Shown one piece after another: positions 1 to 7,955 of a stretch of 64,000 bases of DNA. The stretch is taken from contig JBBSVM010000003.1 of assembly GCA_038046785.1 (NCBI GenBank), positions 186,001-250,000 on the forward strand. The letters are read 5' to 3'. Made by a program: the position numbers and the translations under genes. Source of the DNA: JAHFTW01 sp038046785. Lineage in GTDB: Archaea; Thermoplasmatota; E2; JACPAO01; JAHFTW01. Numbering within the stretch: position 1 is the stretch's first letter; the number at the start of each line of letters is the position of its first letter. Under the pieces are notes generated by a model. That model did no database searches. It was not told the origin of the DNA and worked only from the letters and a program-made list of their open reading frames with translations.

Positions 1-136
1 CGGCGACTCGCACCTCGACCACACGCCCAACGAGCGCATCGAACTTGCCGAGTTGGAACGCGGCGTGCGCGTTCTGGACCGCACTTTCTCGCTGCTCGCA
101 GAGACACGACCTGTCGTCGCCGCGAAGCCTGCTTGA
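1..136 (+). CDS. lysK: C-terminal fragment of a LysK-like M20 hydrolase ([LysW]-lysine/ornithine hydrolase)
   Basis: Only the last 44 codons are present, ending in TGA at 134-136; the gene begins outside the window. The tail carries GDSHLDHTPNERIE followed by an amphipathic helix. That resembles the C-terminal GDS-LDHTP-E segment of M20-family LysW-dependent deacylases, which release lysine or ornithine from the LysW carrier protein in archaeal amino-acid synthesis. No catalytic residues can be checked, so a related succinyl-diaminopimelate desuccinylase is possible. The stop codon directly abuts the stop of the convergent dehydrogenase gene. Confidence 0.55.
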   Translation, partial: GDSHLDHTPNERIELAELERGVRVLDRTFSLLAETRPVVAAKPA

Positions 137-1159
137 CTACGGCTTCACGACGATTTTTCCGAACTGTTCGGCGCGCTCCATCTTCGCCATCGCGTCGCGC
201 ACCTGGTCGAGGCTCCACGTGGAGTCCACGACGGCGCGCAGCTGACCCTTCTCCCACATCTTGAGGGCGTCGCGCAGGTCCTGCGGCACTCCCATCGTGG
301 AGCCCAAGATGCTGAGCTGTTTCCAGAAGATGAGACGGACATCCACTTCGGCGAGGCCGCCCGTGGTGGCGCCGCAAGTGACGAGCCGACCGCCAAGAGC
401 GAGCAGGCGCAGCGACTTGCCGAACGTGGCGCTGCCGGTGGAGTCGATGATGACGTTGAACCCCTTCTTGCCGGTGGCGAGGAACGCCTCCTTCGACCAG
501 TCGGCGCTTGCCTTGTAGTCGAGGACGACGTCGGCGCCAAGCGCCTTCACCTTCGCCGCTTTTTCGGGGCCGCCCGTGGTGGCGCAAATCCAAGCGCCCG
601 CCGCCTTGGCAATCTGCAGCGCCATCACTGCGACGCCGCCGCCGGCGCCGACGATGAGGACGCGGTCGCCGCGCTTGACACGCCCCTTGCGCTTCACCAT
701 CTGCATCGCGGTGATGCTGGCAAGCGGCAGGGCGGCCGCCGTCTCCCAGCTCATGTCGCTCGGCTTCGGTACGACGTGGGTGGCGGGGACGACGCACTCC
801 TCGGCGAGGCCGCCCCAACGGGTCTCTCCGATGATGCTGACATCGGGCGGGATGACGAGTTCTCCATCAGGTCCCGCTGCGAAGTTGAGGCCAGGATTCA
901 CCAAAACCTCGTCGCCGACCTTGACGCCTTTGACGTCAGGAGCGACCTCGGCGACGACGCCAGCGAGGTCGGTGCCGCCCACGTGCGGAAGAGGAACCTT
1001 GAAGCCGGGCCAGCCCGCCAGAACGAAGAGATCCAGGTGGTTCAATGCGGCCGCCTTCACCTGGATGCGAACGTCGCCGGGACCGAGAGCGGGGACCGCA
1101 AGGTCGCCGATGCGCAGCGCCTCAAGCGTGCCGTGCGCCTCGAAATAGGATGCTTTCAC
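137..1159 (-). CDS. Medium-chain dehydrogenase/reductase, quinone-oxidoreductase-like
   Basis: A 340-residue protein with the GroES-like N-terminal domain and a Rossmann NAD(P)-binding domain. The N-terminal domain includes an HVGGTDLAGVV block near residue 59. The nucleotide-binding motif VGAGGGVAVMA lies around residues 168-178 and ALGADVVLDY follows it. At the position where zinc alcohol dehydrogenases have their first ligand cysteine the sequence reads LNHLDLFVLAGWPG, so a zinc-independent, quinone- or enoyl-reductase-like enzyme is more likely than an alcohol dehydrogenase. The start is GTG. The substrate cannot be told from sequence. It is convergent with the LysK-like gene. Confidence 0.85.
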   Translation of the reverse strand: MKASYFEAHGTLEALRIGDLAVPALGPGDVRIQVKAAALNHLDLFVLAGWPGFKVPLPHVGGTDLAGVVAEVAPDVKGVKVGDEVLVNPGLNFAAGPDGELVIPPDVSIIGETRWGGLAEECVVPATHVVPKPSDMSWETAAALPLASITAMQMVKRKGRVKRGDRVLIVGAGGGVAVMALQIAKAAGAWICATTGGPEKAAKVKALGADVVLDYKASADWSKEAFLATGKKGFNVIIDSTGSATFGKSLRLLALGGRLVTCGATTGGLAEVDVRLIFWKQLSILGSTMGVPQDLRDALKMWEKGQLRAVVDSTWSLDQVRDAMAKMERAEQFGKIVVKP

Positions 1160-1271
1160 AGACCTGCAAGGGAGGGCGTTGGGTTTGAGGGTGGCGGCTC
1201 ACAGGCCTTGGCCACCCGACTTGGGCACGCGTCTCCGTCGAGTTTTTCTGGCCCCGTGTTTCTCGCAGGTC

Positions 1272-2285
1272 ATGCGTGGATCGTTCCTGGTCGCATCGAT
1301 GCTGATTGCCATCGCCCTGGCCGGTTGCAGCGGTTCCTCGACCGCCCAATCAGCCCTGGACCGCGCCGACCTTGAGGCCGAGTCGTGGGCCAGCGATGCG
1401 TTCCTTCTCGGCGGAATCGGGTTCGAACAGACGGACAATGGAACCGGACCGTTTGTCCAAGACGACTCGACCGACGAAGGCGCCTTCTTCGCAAAGGTCA
1501 TCGCGAACGCGCAGGACTCGACCTTGGGGGATGGCCGCGTTCCGGTCTGGGTCTACCTGTATTTCTCGGCGAGCAAGTCCGCGCTCTACGCGACGGCTTC
1601 CGGCATCGACGAACATTTCGAGACGCCGATTCCGGAGGAGTTCGCCCACCTCCCCGCCGGTCTCGAAGAGATTGCCAGGCAGACGCGTTCACGCTGGACC
1701 GTCGATTCCCAGGAGGCCGCGACCGCCGTCGCCGACAATCCTGCCGCGGCCGCCGTGCTGCGCAATGCGACGCAGGTGACGTACGCCTTCGACTTCATCG
1801 AAGATGTCCACTGGGAAATCCGCGCCACCTCTCCCAACGGCACGCTTGCGGCCAGCGTCCCCCTCGACAGCACCCAGAACGTCACCGTTCGGGTGGACAG
1901 CGACCTCCCGCCGGTTGTGGCTCCGCCTCCGCCCCACATCGTCCCGGCTCCCATCTACGACAACCAGACCGTCGACCTCGGGGCCGACCCATTCAACGCA
2001 GCACTCGGTCCCTGTTCCACTGCAGCGAGCAGTTGCACCTTGTACCCGCTCGTGGTCGAATCCTCCATCCTGGCGGAAGGGTCGCTGACCTGGACGTCGG
2101 TCGCGAACGATTTCGACCTTTACATCCTGGATGAACTGGGCAACCCCGTTCTCAGCTCGGCGTCGTCGGTGGGCACCGCGTCCGAAGGTTTCTCGGGCGC
2201 GCTGGAGCCGGGGACCTACAGCGTCGCCGTGGTCGCCTGGCTCGTCGTCCAGGACAGCTACGAACTGACCGTGACCTTCTCGTAG
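1272..2285 (+). CDS. Lipoprotein with C-terminal PPC-like domain
   Basis: The ATG at 1272 gives a clean lipoprotein signal: MRGSF, a hydrophobic run, then LAGC at about residue 17. The mature protein is acidic and about 320 residues long. The last 90 residues carry two cysteines (PCSTAASSCTLY) and a segment with DFDLYILDELGNPV and LEPGTYSVAVVAW. That pattern matches bacterial pre-peptidase C-terminal (PPC) beta-sandwich domains found on secreted proteins. A Pro-rich linker (PPVVAPPPPHIVPAP) separates the two halves. I predict an extracytoplasmic, lipid-anchored protein of unknown function. It ends one base before the convergent citrate synthase stop. Confidence 0.75.
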   Translation: MRGSFLVASMLIAIALAGCSGSSTAQSALDRADLEAESWASDAFLLGGIGFEQTDNGTGPFVQDDSTDEGAFFAKVIANAQDSTLGDGRVPVWVYLYFSASKSALYATASGIDEHFETPIPEEFAHLPAGLEEIARQTRSRWTVDSQEAATAVADNPAAAAVLRNATQVTYAFDFIEDVHWEIRATSPNGTLAASVPLDSTQNVTVRVDSDLPPVVAPPPPHIVPAPIYDNQTVDLGADPFNAALGPCSTAASSCTLYPLVVESSILAEGSLTWTSVANDFDLYILDELGNPVLSSASSVGTASEGFSGALEPGTYSVAVVAWLVVQDSYELTVTFS

Positions 2286-2286
2286 C

Positions 2287-3471
2287 TTACTGCGTTTTGG
2301 CCTTCGTCTCGACGAGGGGCGCGCTGCGCTTGCCCAGGGCGACCCATTTCTTTCCGAGCGTCCCGGTGAATTCGCTGAGCGGGCGGATGAGACGGTTGTC
2401 GCCGTGCTGCTCGAGGATGTGCGCCGACCAACCAGCGACACGGCTGATGGCGAAAATGGGCGTGTAGAGGTCGAGCGGGATGCCCATGACGTAGTAGCTC
2501 GATGCGGAGAAGAAATCCACGTTCGCGTCGATGTCCTTCTGCTGCTTCATCGCCTTCTGCAGTTTGAGGCTCATCTCGTACCACTTCGTGTCCTTGGCCT
2601 GCTCGCCGAGGCTCTTGCTGAGCTTGGCGAGGTGGATGGCGCGCGGGTCGAGGGTCTTGTAGACGCGGTGGCCGAAGCCGGGAATCTTGCGCTTCTTAGC
2701 GAGTTGGTGCTCGACCCAGTCCACCGGCTCTTCGTGGCTCGCTTCAATCTCGAGGAGGATCTTCATGACCTCGATGTTGGCGCCGCCGTGCAGCGGTCCC
2801 TTGAGGGTGCCGACCGCGCTGGTGATGGCGCCGTGGTAGTCGGCGAGGGTGGCCGCGGTGACGCGGGCGCTGAAGGTGCTGGCGTTGAGGTCATGGTCGG
2901 CGTGCAGGACGAGAGCGCAGTCGAAGGCGCGCTCGGCGGCCGGGGTCGGCTTCTTGCCGGTCAACATGTAGAGGAAGTTCGCGGCGTGGCTGAGCTTGGG
3001 GTCGGGCTTGACCAGCTCCTTGTCCATGCGAATGCGATGGTAGTAGGCGACGATGGTGGCGAGCTGCGCCGTCGTCTCGATGGCCTTCTGGCGATCCACG
3101 TCGAGGCTGTATTTGTCGGCGTCGTTGCGCCCAGCGCCGAGGGCGGAGACGGTGGTGCGCAGGGCATCCATCGGCCCCATCGCCTTGGCGACGTCGCGCA
3201 GCACCTTGAGCGGCAGCGCCGGCAGGTCGCGGTTGGCGGCGAGCTTCGCGCTGAACTCGTCCAGTTCGGACTTGGTGGGCAGGTGGCCTTCCCAGAGCAG
3301 GAAGACCGTCTCCTCGAACGTGGCGCTCGGGGCGAGCTCGTTGATGTCGTAGCCGCGGTAGGAGAGGATGCCCTCGTCGCCGTCGATGAAGCAGATGGAA
3401 GACTGGGCGGCGATGATGCCCTCCAGTCCCTTCGTCAGGCTGCTCTTGGCGGGGGCGGGGGCTGCAGTCAT
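2287..3471 (-). CDS. gltA: Citrate synthase
   Basis: A 394-residue type I citrate synthase that condenses acetyl-CoA with oxaloacetate. All catalytic signatures are visible: LKGPLHGGANIEVM (catalytic His), GFGHRVYKTLDPRA (second His and substrate-binding Arg), NVDFFSASSYYVMG (catalytic Asp) and AISRVAGWSAHILEQ. The length is normal for the short bacterial/archaeal form, and an N-terminal citrate/2-methylcitrate synthase motif (FIDGDEGILSYRGY) is present. With the mutase at 4307 and succinate dehydrogenase at 45.6-48.9 kb it supports a TCA cycle. A minus-strand TATA-like element at 3503-3511 (CCTTTAACG on the plus strand) would place the transcript start about ten bases before the ATG. Confidence 0.96.
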   Translation of the reverse strand: MTAAPAPAKSSLTKGLEGIIAAQSSICFIDGDEGILSYRGYDINELAPSATFEETVFLLWEGHLPTKSELDEFSAKLAANRDLPALPLKVLRDVAKAMGPMDALRTTVSALGAGRNDADKYSLDVDRQKAIETTAQLATIVAYYHRIRMDKELVKPDPKLSHAANFLYMLTGKKPTPAAERAFDCALVLHADHDLNASTFSARVTAATLADYHGAITSAVGTLKGPLHGGANIEVMKILLEIEASHEEPVDWVEHQLAKKRKIPGFGHRVYKTLDPRAIHLAKLSKSLGEQAKDTKWYEMSLKLQKAMKQQKDIDANVDFFSASSYYVMGIPLDLYTPIFAISRVAGWSAHILEQHGDNRLIRPLSEFTGTLGKKWVALGKRSAPLVETKAKTQ

Positions 3472-3563
3472 CCAGGCACCGATTGGCCGCCCACCGGAAC
3501 CCTCCTTTAACGCCTTTGCCGGCGACCGGCCGGGTTGAAGTTGCCCCCCCGTTTGGCCCTCCT

Positions 3564-4265
3564 GTGCCCGCTTTCGCCTGCGCCCACCGCGGCCTCTCCT
3601 CGCAGAAGGCCGAGAACACGCTGGCGGCCTTCCGTGCGGCGGCCGAGGCGGGCTTCCCCGCGGTGGAGATGGACCTGCGCTGCACCGCCGACGACGAGGT
3701 GGTGGTGCTGCACGACGCCACCGTGGAGCGCACGACCGGAGGCAAAGGGCGCGTGGACAGCCTCACCTCCCGCGCCCTGGCCGCTCTTGCGACACGTAAC
3801 GGACCCGTGCCGCAGCTGGGCGAACTGCTTGCCGCGATGGCGGGCTGGAACGGGTTGTGGAATTTCGAGATCAAACATCCAGCGGCGCTCTCTGGTACGC
3901 TCTCCCTGGTGCGACAGCGTGGACTCGCCGGGCGCGCTCTCCTCTCCGCCATGGACCCTGCAGTCCTTGAGCAGGCGCAGCTCCTGGCCCCTGAGGTGCC
4001 GCGCGGCTTCATTGCCTTGGGACCGCTCGAGGACGACGACCTTGCGGCGGCCAAGGTTGCGGGCTGCCGCTGGGTCAACGCGGATCATGACTTCCTCGAC
4101 GCCGACGGCGTCGCCCGCATTCGACAGGCGGGGTTCCGCCTGGGCGCCTACACGGTGAACGACCCGGCACGCGCCGCCGAGCTGGTGCGGCTTGGTGTTG
4201 AGTGCATCATCACCGACCGGCGCGAGGTCCTGAACGAAGTGGGACGGCCGACCGCTTCCTGGTAG
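3564..4265 (+). CDS. Glycerophosphodiester phosphodiesterase (GDPD family)
   Basis: A GTG at 3564 gives 233 residues starting MPAFACAHRG; the frame is open upstream to 3483, but that part looks non-coding. Family hallmarks are the AHRG and ENTLAAF motifs at the N terminus, the metal/catalytic block EMDLRCTADDEVVVLHDATVERTT, NFEIKHP near the middle, and a C-terminal AYTVNDP with CIITDRR. The family hydrolyses glycerophosphodiesters to sn-glycerol-3-phosphate plus an alcohol and has a TIM-barrel fold. No signal peptide is visible, so it is probably cytoplasmic and may act in lipid headgroup turnover. It is divergent from citrate synthase. Confidence 0.9.
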   Translation: MPAFACAHRGLSSQKAENTLAAFRAAAEAGFPAVEMDLRCTADDEVVVLHDATVERTTGGKGRVDSLTSRALAALATRNGPVPQLGELLAAMAGWNGLWNFEIKHPAALSGTLSLVRQRGLAGRALLSAMDPAVLEQAQLLAPEVPRGFIALGPLEDDDLAAAKVAGCRWVNADHDFLDADGVARIRQAGFRLGAYTVNDPARAAELVRLGVECIITDRREVLNEVGRPTASW

Positions 4266-4306
4266 AGCGCCGCACCCTTCATACGGTCCCCGACCCTCCT
4301 TGAAGC

Positions 4307-6034
4307 GTGAGCCTTCCCGCCCAGACGCACGCCTCAGCGCGCAGCCGCTGGGAGGAGACGACGCTGCGCAAGTCGCTGGAGAAAGCGCCGGAGCGCAAGG
4401 CGGAGTTCACAACGCTCAGCAACCAGAAAGTTGAGCGGCTCTACGACCGAAGCGACCTCGAGCGCATCGGCTGGAACGCCGAGCGCGACCTGGGATTCCC
4501 CGGTGAGTTCCCGTTCACGCGCGGCGTGCAGCCGACGATGTACCGCGGCCGGCTCTGGACGATGCGGCAGTTCGCCGGATTCGGGACGGCGCACGAGACC
4601 AACGAGCGCTTCAAGTTCCTCCTGAGCCAAGGCACAACCGGCCTCTCCACGGCGTTCGATTTCCCGACGCTGCAAGGCTACGACTCCGACCACGAGTTCG
4701 CCCAGGGCGAGGTCGGCAAAGTGGGGGTCGCCATCGACACGCAGCGCGACATGGAGACGCTCTTCGCAGGCATCCCTCTGCAAGACGTCTCCGTCTCGAT
4801 GACCATCAACGGCCCCGCCCCGATGGTCTGGGCGATGTATCTCGGCGCCGCCGAGAAGCAGGGTGTCCCGTTCAGCCAGGTCTCGGGCACCATCCAGAAT
4901 GACATTCTGAAGGAGTACCAGGCGCAGAAGATGTTCATTTTCCCGCCTGAACCATCCATCGAACTTGTCCTCGATACGTTCGAGTGGGGCGCCCAGCACG
5001 CCCCGAAATTCAACACCGTCTCCATCTCGGGCTACCACATCCGCGAGGCGGGCAGCACCGCCGTGCAAGAGCTGGCCTTCACGCTCGCCAACGGCATGGA
5101 GTATGTCCGGCGCGGCAAGGCGCGCGGCCTCGCCGTGGACTCATTTGCTCCGCGGCTGTCGTTCTTCTTCAACGCGCACAACGACTTCTTCGAGGAGATC
5201 GCCAAGTACCGCGCCGCGCGCCGCATCTGGTCGAAGTTCATGGTGGCCGAGGGCGCCAAGGACCCGCGCTCGCTGCTGCTGCGCTTCCACACCCAGACCG
5301 CCGGCGTGTCGTGCACCCGCGAACAGCCGGAGAACAACATCGTGCGCGTCGCCCTCCAGGCGCTTGCGGCCGTGCTTGGCGGCACCCAATCGCTGCACAC
5401 CAACTCGTTCGACGAGGCACTGGCACTTCCAACCGAGAAAGCGGTCCGCATCGCGCTGCGGACGCAGCAGATCATCGCGCACGAATCGGGCGTCGCCAAC
5501 ACCATCGACCCACTCGGCGGCTCGTACTATCTCGAGACGCTCACGACGGAGATGGAGGAGAAGGCGAACGACTACTTCCGCCGCATCGACAAGATGGGCG
5601 GCGTCGTGCGCGGCATCGAGTCGGGCTTCTTCCAGCGCGAGATCGCCGACGCCGCCTTCCAGCAGCAGCGCGCCATCGAGAAGGGCGAGCGCATCATCGT
5701 CGGCCTCAACGGCTACCGCATCGAGGAGCCACCCTATGCCGACCTTCTCAAGCTCGACGAGGCGGGCGAGCGGCGCCAACTCAAGGAGCTCGCCGAGCTC
5801 AAGGCGAAGCGCGACGGCAAGAAGGCGGAGGCCGCCCTGCGCGCCCTCACCAAGGCCGCCGAGTTGGAACGGGATGCGCTCTTGGGCAAGTCGAAGGGCA
5901 TCGGCCGCATCGAAGGACGCCCCAACCTGATGCCCGCACTGATTGATGCCAGCCGCGCCTACTGCACGCTTGGCGAAATCCGCGAGGCGATGGTGGTCGT
6001 GCACGGTGAATACCGCGAGCCTGCGGTGTTCTGA
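4307..6034 (+). CDS. mcmA: Methylmalonyl-CoA mutase, large (catalytic) subunit
   Basis: A 575-residue protein with a GTG start, matching the substrate-binding TIM-barrel part of methylmalonyl-CoA mutase. It interconverts methylmalonyl-CoA and succinyl-CoA. Signatures are RQFAGFGTAHETNERFKFLL, GLSTAFDFPTLQGYDSD, SISGYHIREAG (the His and Tyr near the substrate) and GGTQSLHTNSFDEAL. The cobalamin-binding domain (DxHxxG) is absent, as in archaea that encode it as a separate small subunit; that gene is not in this window. The C-terminal 60 residues are Lys/Glu-rich helices. Propionate or branched-chain amino-acid use feeding the TCA cycle is the likely role. Confidence 0.95.
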   Translation: MSLPAQTHASARSRWEETTLRKSLEKAPERKAEFTTLSNQKVERLYDRSDLERIGWNAERDLGFPGEFPFTRGVQPTMYRGRLWTMRQFAGFGTAHETNERFKFLLSQGTTGLSTAFDFPTLQGYDSDHEFAQGEVGKVGVAIDTQRDMETLFAGIPLQDVSVSMTINGPAPMVWAMYLGAAEKQGVPFSQVSGTIQNDILKEYQAQKMFIFPPEPSIELVLDTFEWGAQHAPKFNTVSISGYHIREAGSTAVQELAFTLANGMEYVRRGKARGLAVDSFAPRLSFFFNAHNDFFEEIAKYRAARRIWSKFMVAEGAKDPRSLLLRFHTQTAGVSCTREQPENNIVRVALQALAAVLGGTQSLHTNSFDEALALPTEKAVRIALRTQQIIAHESGVANTIDPLGGSYYLETLTTEMEEKANDYFRRIDKMGGVVRGIESGFFQREIADAAFQQQRAIEKGERIIVGLNGYRIEEPPYADLLKLDEAGERRQLKELAELKAKRDGKKAEAALRALTKAAELERDALLGKSKGIGRIEGRPNLMPALIDASRAYCTLGEIREAMVVVHGEYREPAVF

Positions 6035-6104
6035 CAACGACCCGTCCCGCCGCGGTTGGGCGCCCAACCCTTCATCGGCACCGTTTCAATCTTGCCCGAA
6101 ACCC

Positions 6105-6111
6105 GTTAAAG
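6105..6111 (+). promoter_or_regulatory. Putative TATA box for the small ORF at 6136
   Basis: GTTAAAG lies in otherwise GC-rich sequence, centred 28 bases before the ATG at 6136. This is the spacing seen for several other genes in the window. It suggests a transcript starting at or just before that ATG. Confidence 0.35.
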
Positions 6112-6135
6112 CCGGGAGCCGGGAAATGAGGGGGC

Positions 6136-6264
6136 ATGCAGCCCAACCTGCACCCTGGAAAAGAGGCCTCGAACGCGATGCGCGAACAGGACCTGGACGC
6201 GTTTGTCGCCAAGGCGCGGCATCTGCGCCAACGCGACCCCGAACCTGTCCTGCATGACCTGTAG
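6136..6264 (+). CDS. Hypothetical 42-residue protein
   Basis: This reading frame lies in the 464-base stretch between the mutase and threonine aldolase. It encodes MQPNLHPGKEASNAM followed by a charged helical tail with KARHLRQRD. Third codon positions are strongly G/C, as in the real genes here, and a TATA-like element sits 28 bases upstream. There is no recognisable domain. It may be a genuine small protein or a chance frame. Confidence 0.4.
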   Translation: MQPNLHPGKEASNAMREQDLDAFVAKARHLRQRDPEPVLHDL

Positions 6265-6361
6265 CGGGCGCACCGGCTCCACTGGAAGCGGGCTGATTCG
6301 CTATGGTTTCTCTTGCCCCTCACCCCAACATCCTTGAGGCGACCCAACCCAATCATCCGCC

Positions 6362-6454
6362 ATGGGCTTCACCACCCAGCCCGACGAAGCGGAAGAGTAC
6401 ATGCGCCGCTTGATGGCGGCGCACCACGCCGACGACACCTTCGACGACGAATAG
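6362..6454 (+). CDS. Hypothetical 30-residue acidic peptide
   Basis: MGFTTQPDEAEEYMRRLM is followed by an acidic tail (DDTFDDE). The G/C-rich third positions look coding, but it is very short and I see no promoter or clear Shine-Dalgarno sequence. It is the only other frame worth noting between the mutase and threonine aldolase; the rest of that gap shows nothing recognisable. Confidence 0.25.
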   Translation: MGFTTQPDEAEEYMRRLMAAHHADDTFDDE

Positions 6455-6497
6455 CCCGCCGCGGAACCCTTACCCAAGGCGATGCGCTGGCCGTGCC

Positions 6498-7568
6498 GTG
6501 CCCCGCGCAACCGGCCGCATCCTTGATTTCCGTAGCGACACCGTGACGCAGCCGACCGACGCGATGCGGCACGCCATGGCGACCGCCGACGTCGGCGATG
6601 ACGTGTATGGCGACGACCCGACCGTGAATCGGCTGGAAGCGCGCGTCGCAAAGCTTCTGGGAAAAGAGGCGGCACTTTTCGTTCCGACCGGAACAATGGG
6701 CAACCAGGCTGCCATATGGGTCCACACCGGCCGCAACGGCGCCGTCGTCGCGGAGACACACAGCCACATCAGTTTCTACGAGGGAGGCGCCGCGGCGCTG
6801 CTGTCGGGCTCGGCGGTTCTTCCCGCCGAAGGGAAAGCAGGCGTCTTCGCGCCCGCCGACTTGGAACGGTTTTGGCTTCCACGCGACCCCCATTTCGCGC
6901 ACGTTAAACTGGTCGCCATCGAGAACACGCACAACTGGTCGGGCGGACGCTGCTGGAGCGCCAAGCAATCGAAGGCGGTCGCCGATGTTGCGCACGCCAA
7001 CGGCGCGGCGCTGCACCTCGACGGCGCGCGCGTCTGGAATGCGGCCATCGCCCAGAACACGACGCCTGCGGCGCTTGCCAAACCGGCCGACTCCGTCATG
7101 GTCTGCCTCAGCAAAGGACTGAGCGCCCCCGTTGGCTCGCTCGTGGCCGGCTCGTCCGCTTTCATTGCCGAGGCGCGCTTCGTGCGCAAGACCCTCGGCG
7201 GTGGCATGCGGCAGGCAGGTCATCTCGCCGCTGCGGGGCTCGTCGCTCTCGACACCTGCTACGAACGGCTTGCCGACGACCACGCCAACGCCAAGCGGCT
7301 CGGCAAAGGACTCGCCGACCTTGGATTCGGCGTGGACGTGAAGGGCACCGAGACCAACATGGTGATGGCGGACACCACCGGCACGGGCTGGACGGCTGAA
7401 ACGTTCAACGCCGCGTGCAAAGGCGCGGGTGTCCTCGCCGGTCGGCGCGATGCCGGCCCGGTCGTCCGTTTCGTCACGCACCGCAACGTGTCGCGCGCCG
7501 ACGTGGACGCGGCGCTGGAACGCGTGGCCGCGCTGCACTCGACGCGCCAGAGAAAGCTCAAAGCGTAG
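6498..7568 (+). CDS. ltaE: Threonine aldolase (PLP-dependent, low-specificity L-type)
   Basis: A 356-residue fold-type I PLP enzyme that cleaves L-threonine or L-allo-threonine to glycine and acetaldehyde. It begins with the family's FRSDTVTQPTDAMRHAM motif. GDDVYGDDPTVNRLE and FVPTGTMGNQAA follow, then the PLP phosphate/ring-binding region IENTHNWSGG and LHLDGARVWNA. The Schiff-base lysine is in VCLSKGLSAPVGS, around residue 205. The start is GTG. The length fits the family. It provides glycine independently of serine hydroxymethyltransferase. Confidence 0.92.
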   Translation: MPRATGRILDFRSDTVTQPTDAMRHAMATADVGDDVYGDDPTVNRLEARVAKLLGKEAALFVPTGTMGNQAAIWVHTGRNGAVVAETHSHISFYEGGAAALLSGSAVLPAEGKAGVFAPADLERFWLPRDPHFAHVKLVAIENTHNWSGGRCWSAKQSKAVADVAHANGAALHLDGARVWNAAIAQNTTPAALAKPADSVMVCLSKGLSAPVGSLVAGSSAFIAEARFVRKTLGGGMRQAGHLAAAGLVALDTCYERLADDHANAKRLGKGLADLGFGVDVKGTETNMVMADTTGTGWTAETFNAACKGAGVLAGRRDAGPVVRFVTHRNVSRADVDAALERVAALHSTRQRKLKA

Positions 7569-7585
7569 CTTCCCGGTTCTCCACC

Positions 7586-7924
7586 ATGGCGGAGTCGAAC
7601 TACCTCCACACTGGTCGGATTCTCCTCGTCGTGGGCGGCGTCCTCCAACTTGTGGGCGCGATGTTCGCCGTCATCCTTCTGGCAGCCGCCGCGATTTCGT
7701 TTCCTCTTGCATGGTTTGCAATCGTGGTCATTCTCCTTTCAGTACCGGGCGCAATCTGCTCGCTCGTGGGTCATTCGCAGGCACAGAAAGGGAACGCCGA
7801 GAAGGCGTTCGTCTACGGCCTCGTGGGGTCCCTCCTCCCGCCCGTCGCCCTCCTGCCCCTCCTTGGCGCCGTTCTCTGCAAGCTCTCCCCCGAGGCAGCG
7901 GCAAGCCGGTCACCAAGCGCGTAG
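7586..7924 (+). CDS. Small membrane protein, 112 residues
   Basis: The ATG at 7586 begins MAESNYLHTGRIL and leads into two or three hydrophobic segments (about residues 10-35, 38-60 and 78-100). SLVGHSQAQKGNAEKAF forms a polar loop. The arrangement resembles small DUF4190/DUF4064-type integral membrane proteins, but I cannot assign a family. The frame is open further upstream into the aldolase gene; the internal ATG gives the sensible protein. Confidence 0.65.
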   Translation: MAESNYLHTGRILLVVGGVLQLVGAMFAVILLAAAAISFPLAWFAIVVILLSVPGAICSLVGHSQAQKGNAEKAFVYGLVGSLLPPVALLPLLGAVLCKLSPEAAASRSPSA

Positions 7925-7955
7925 GTTAAGCGGACCCGGCCACCATGGCGAAGCC

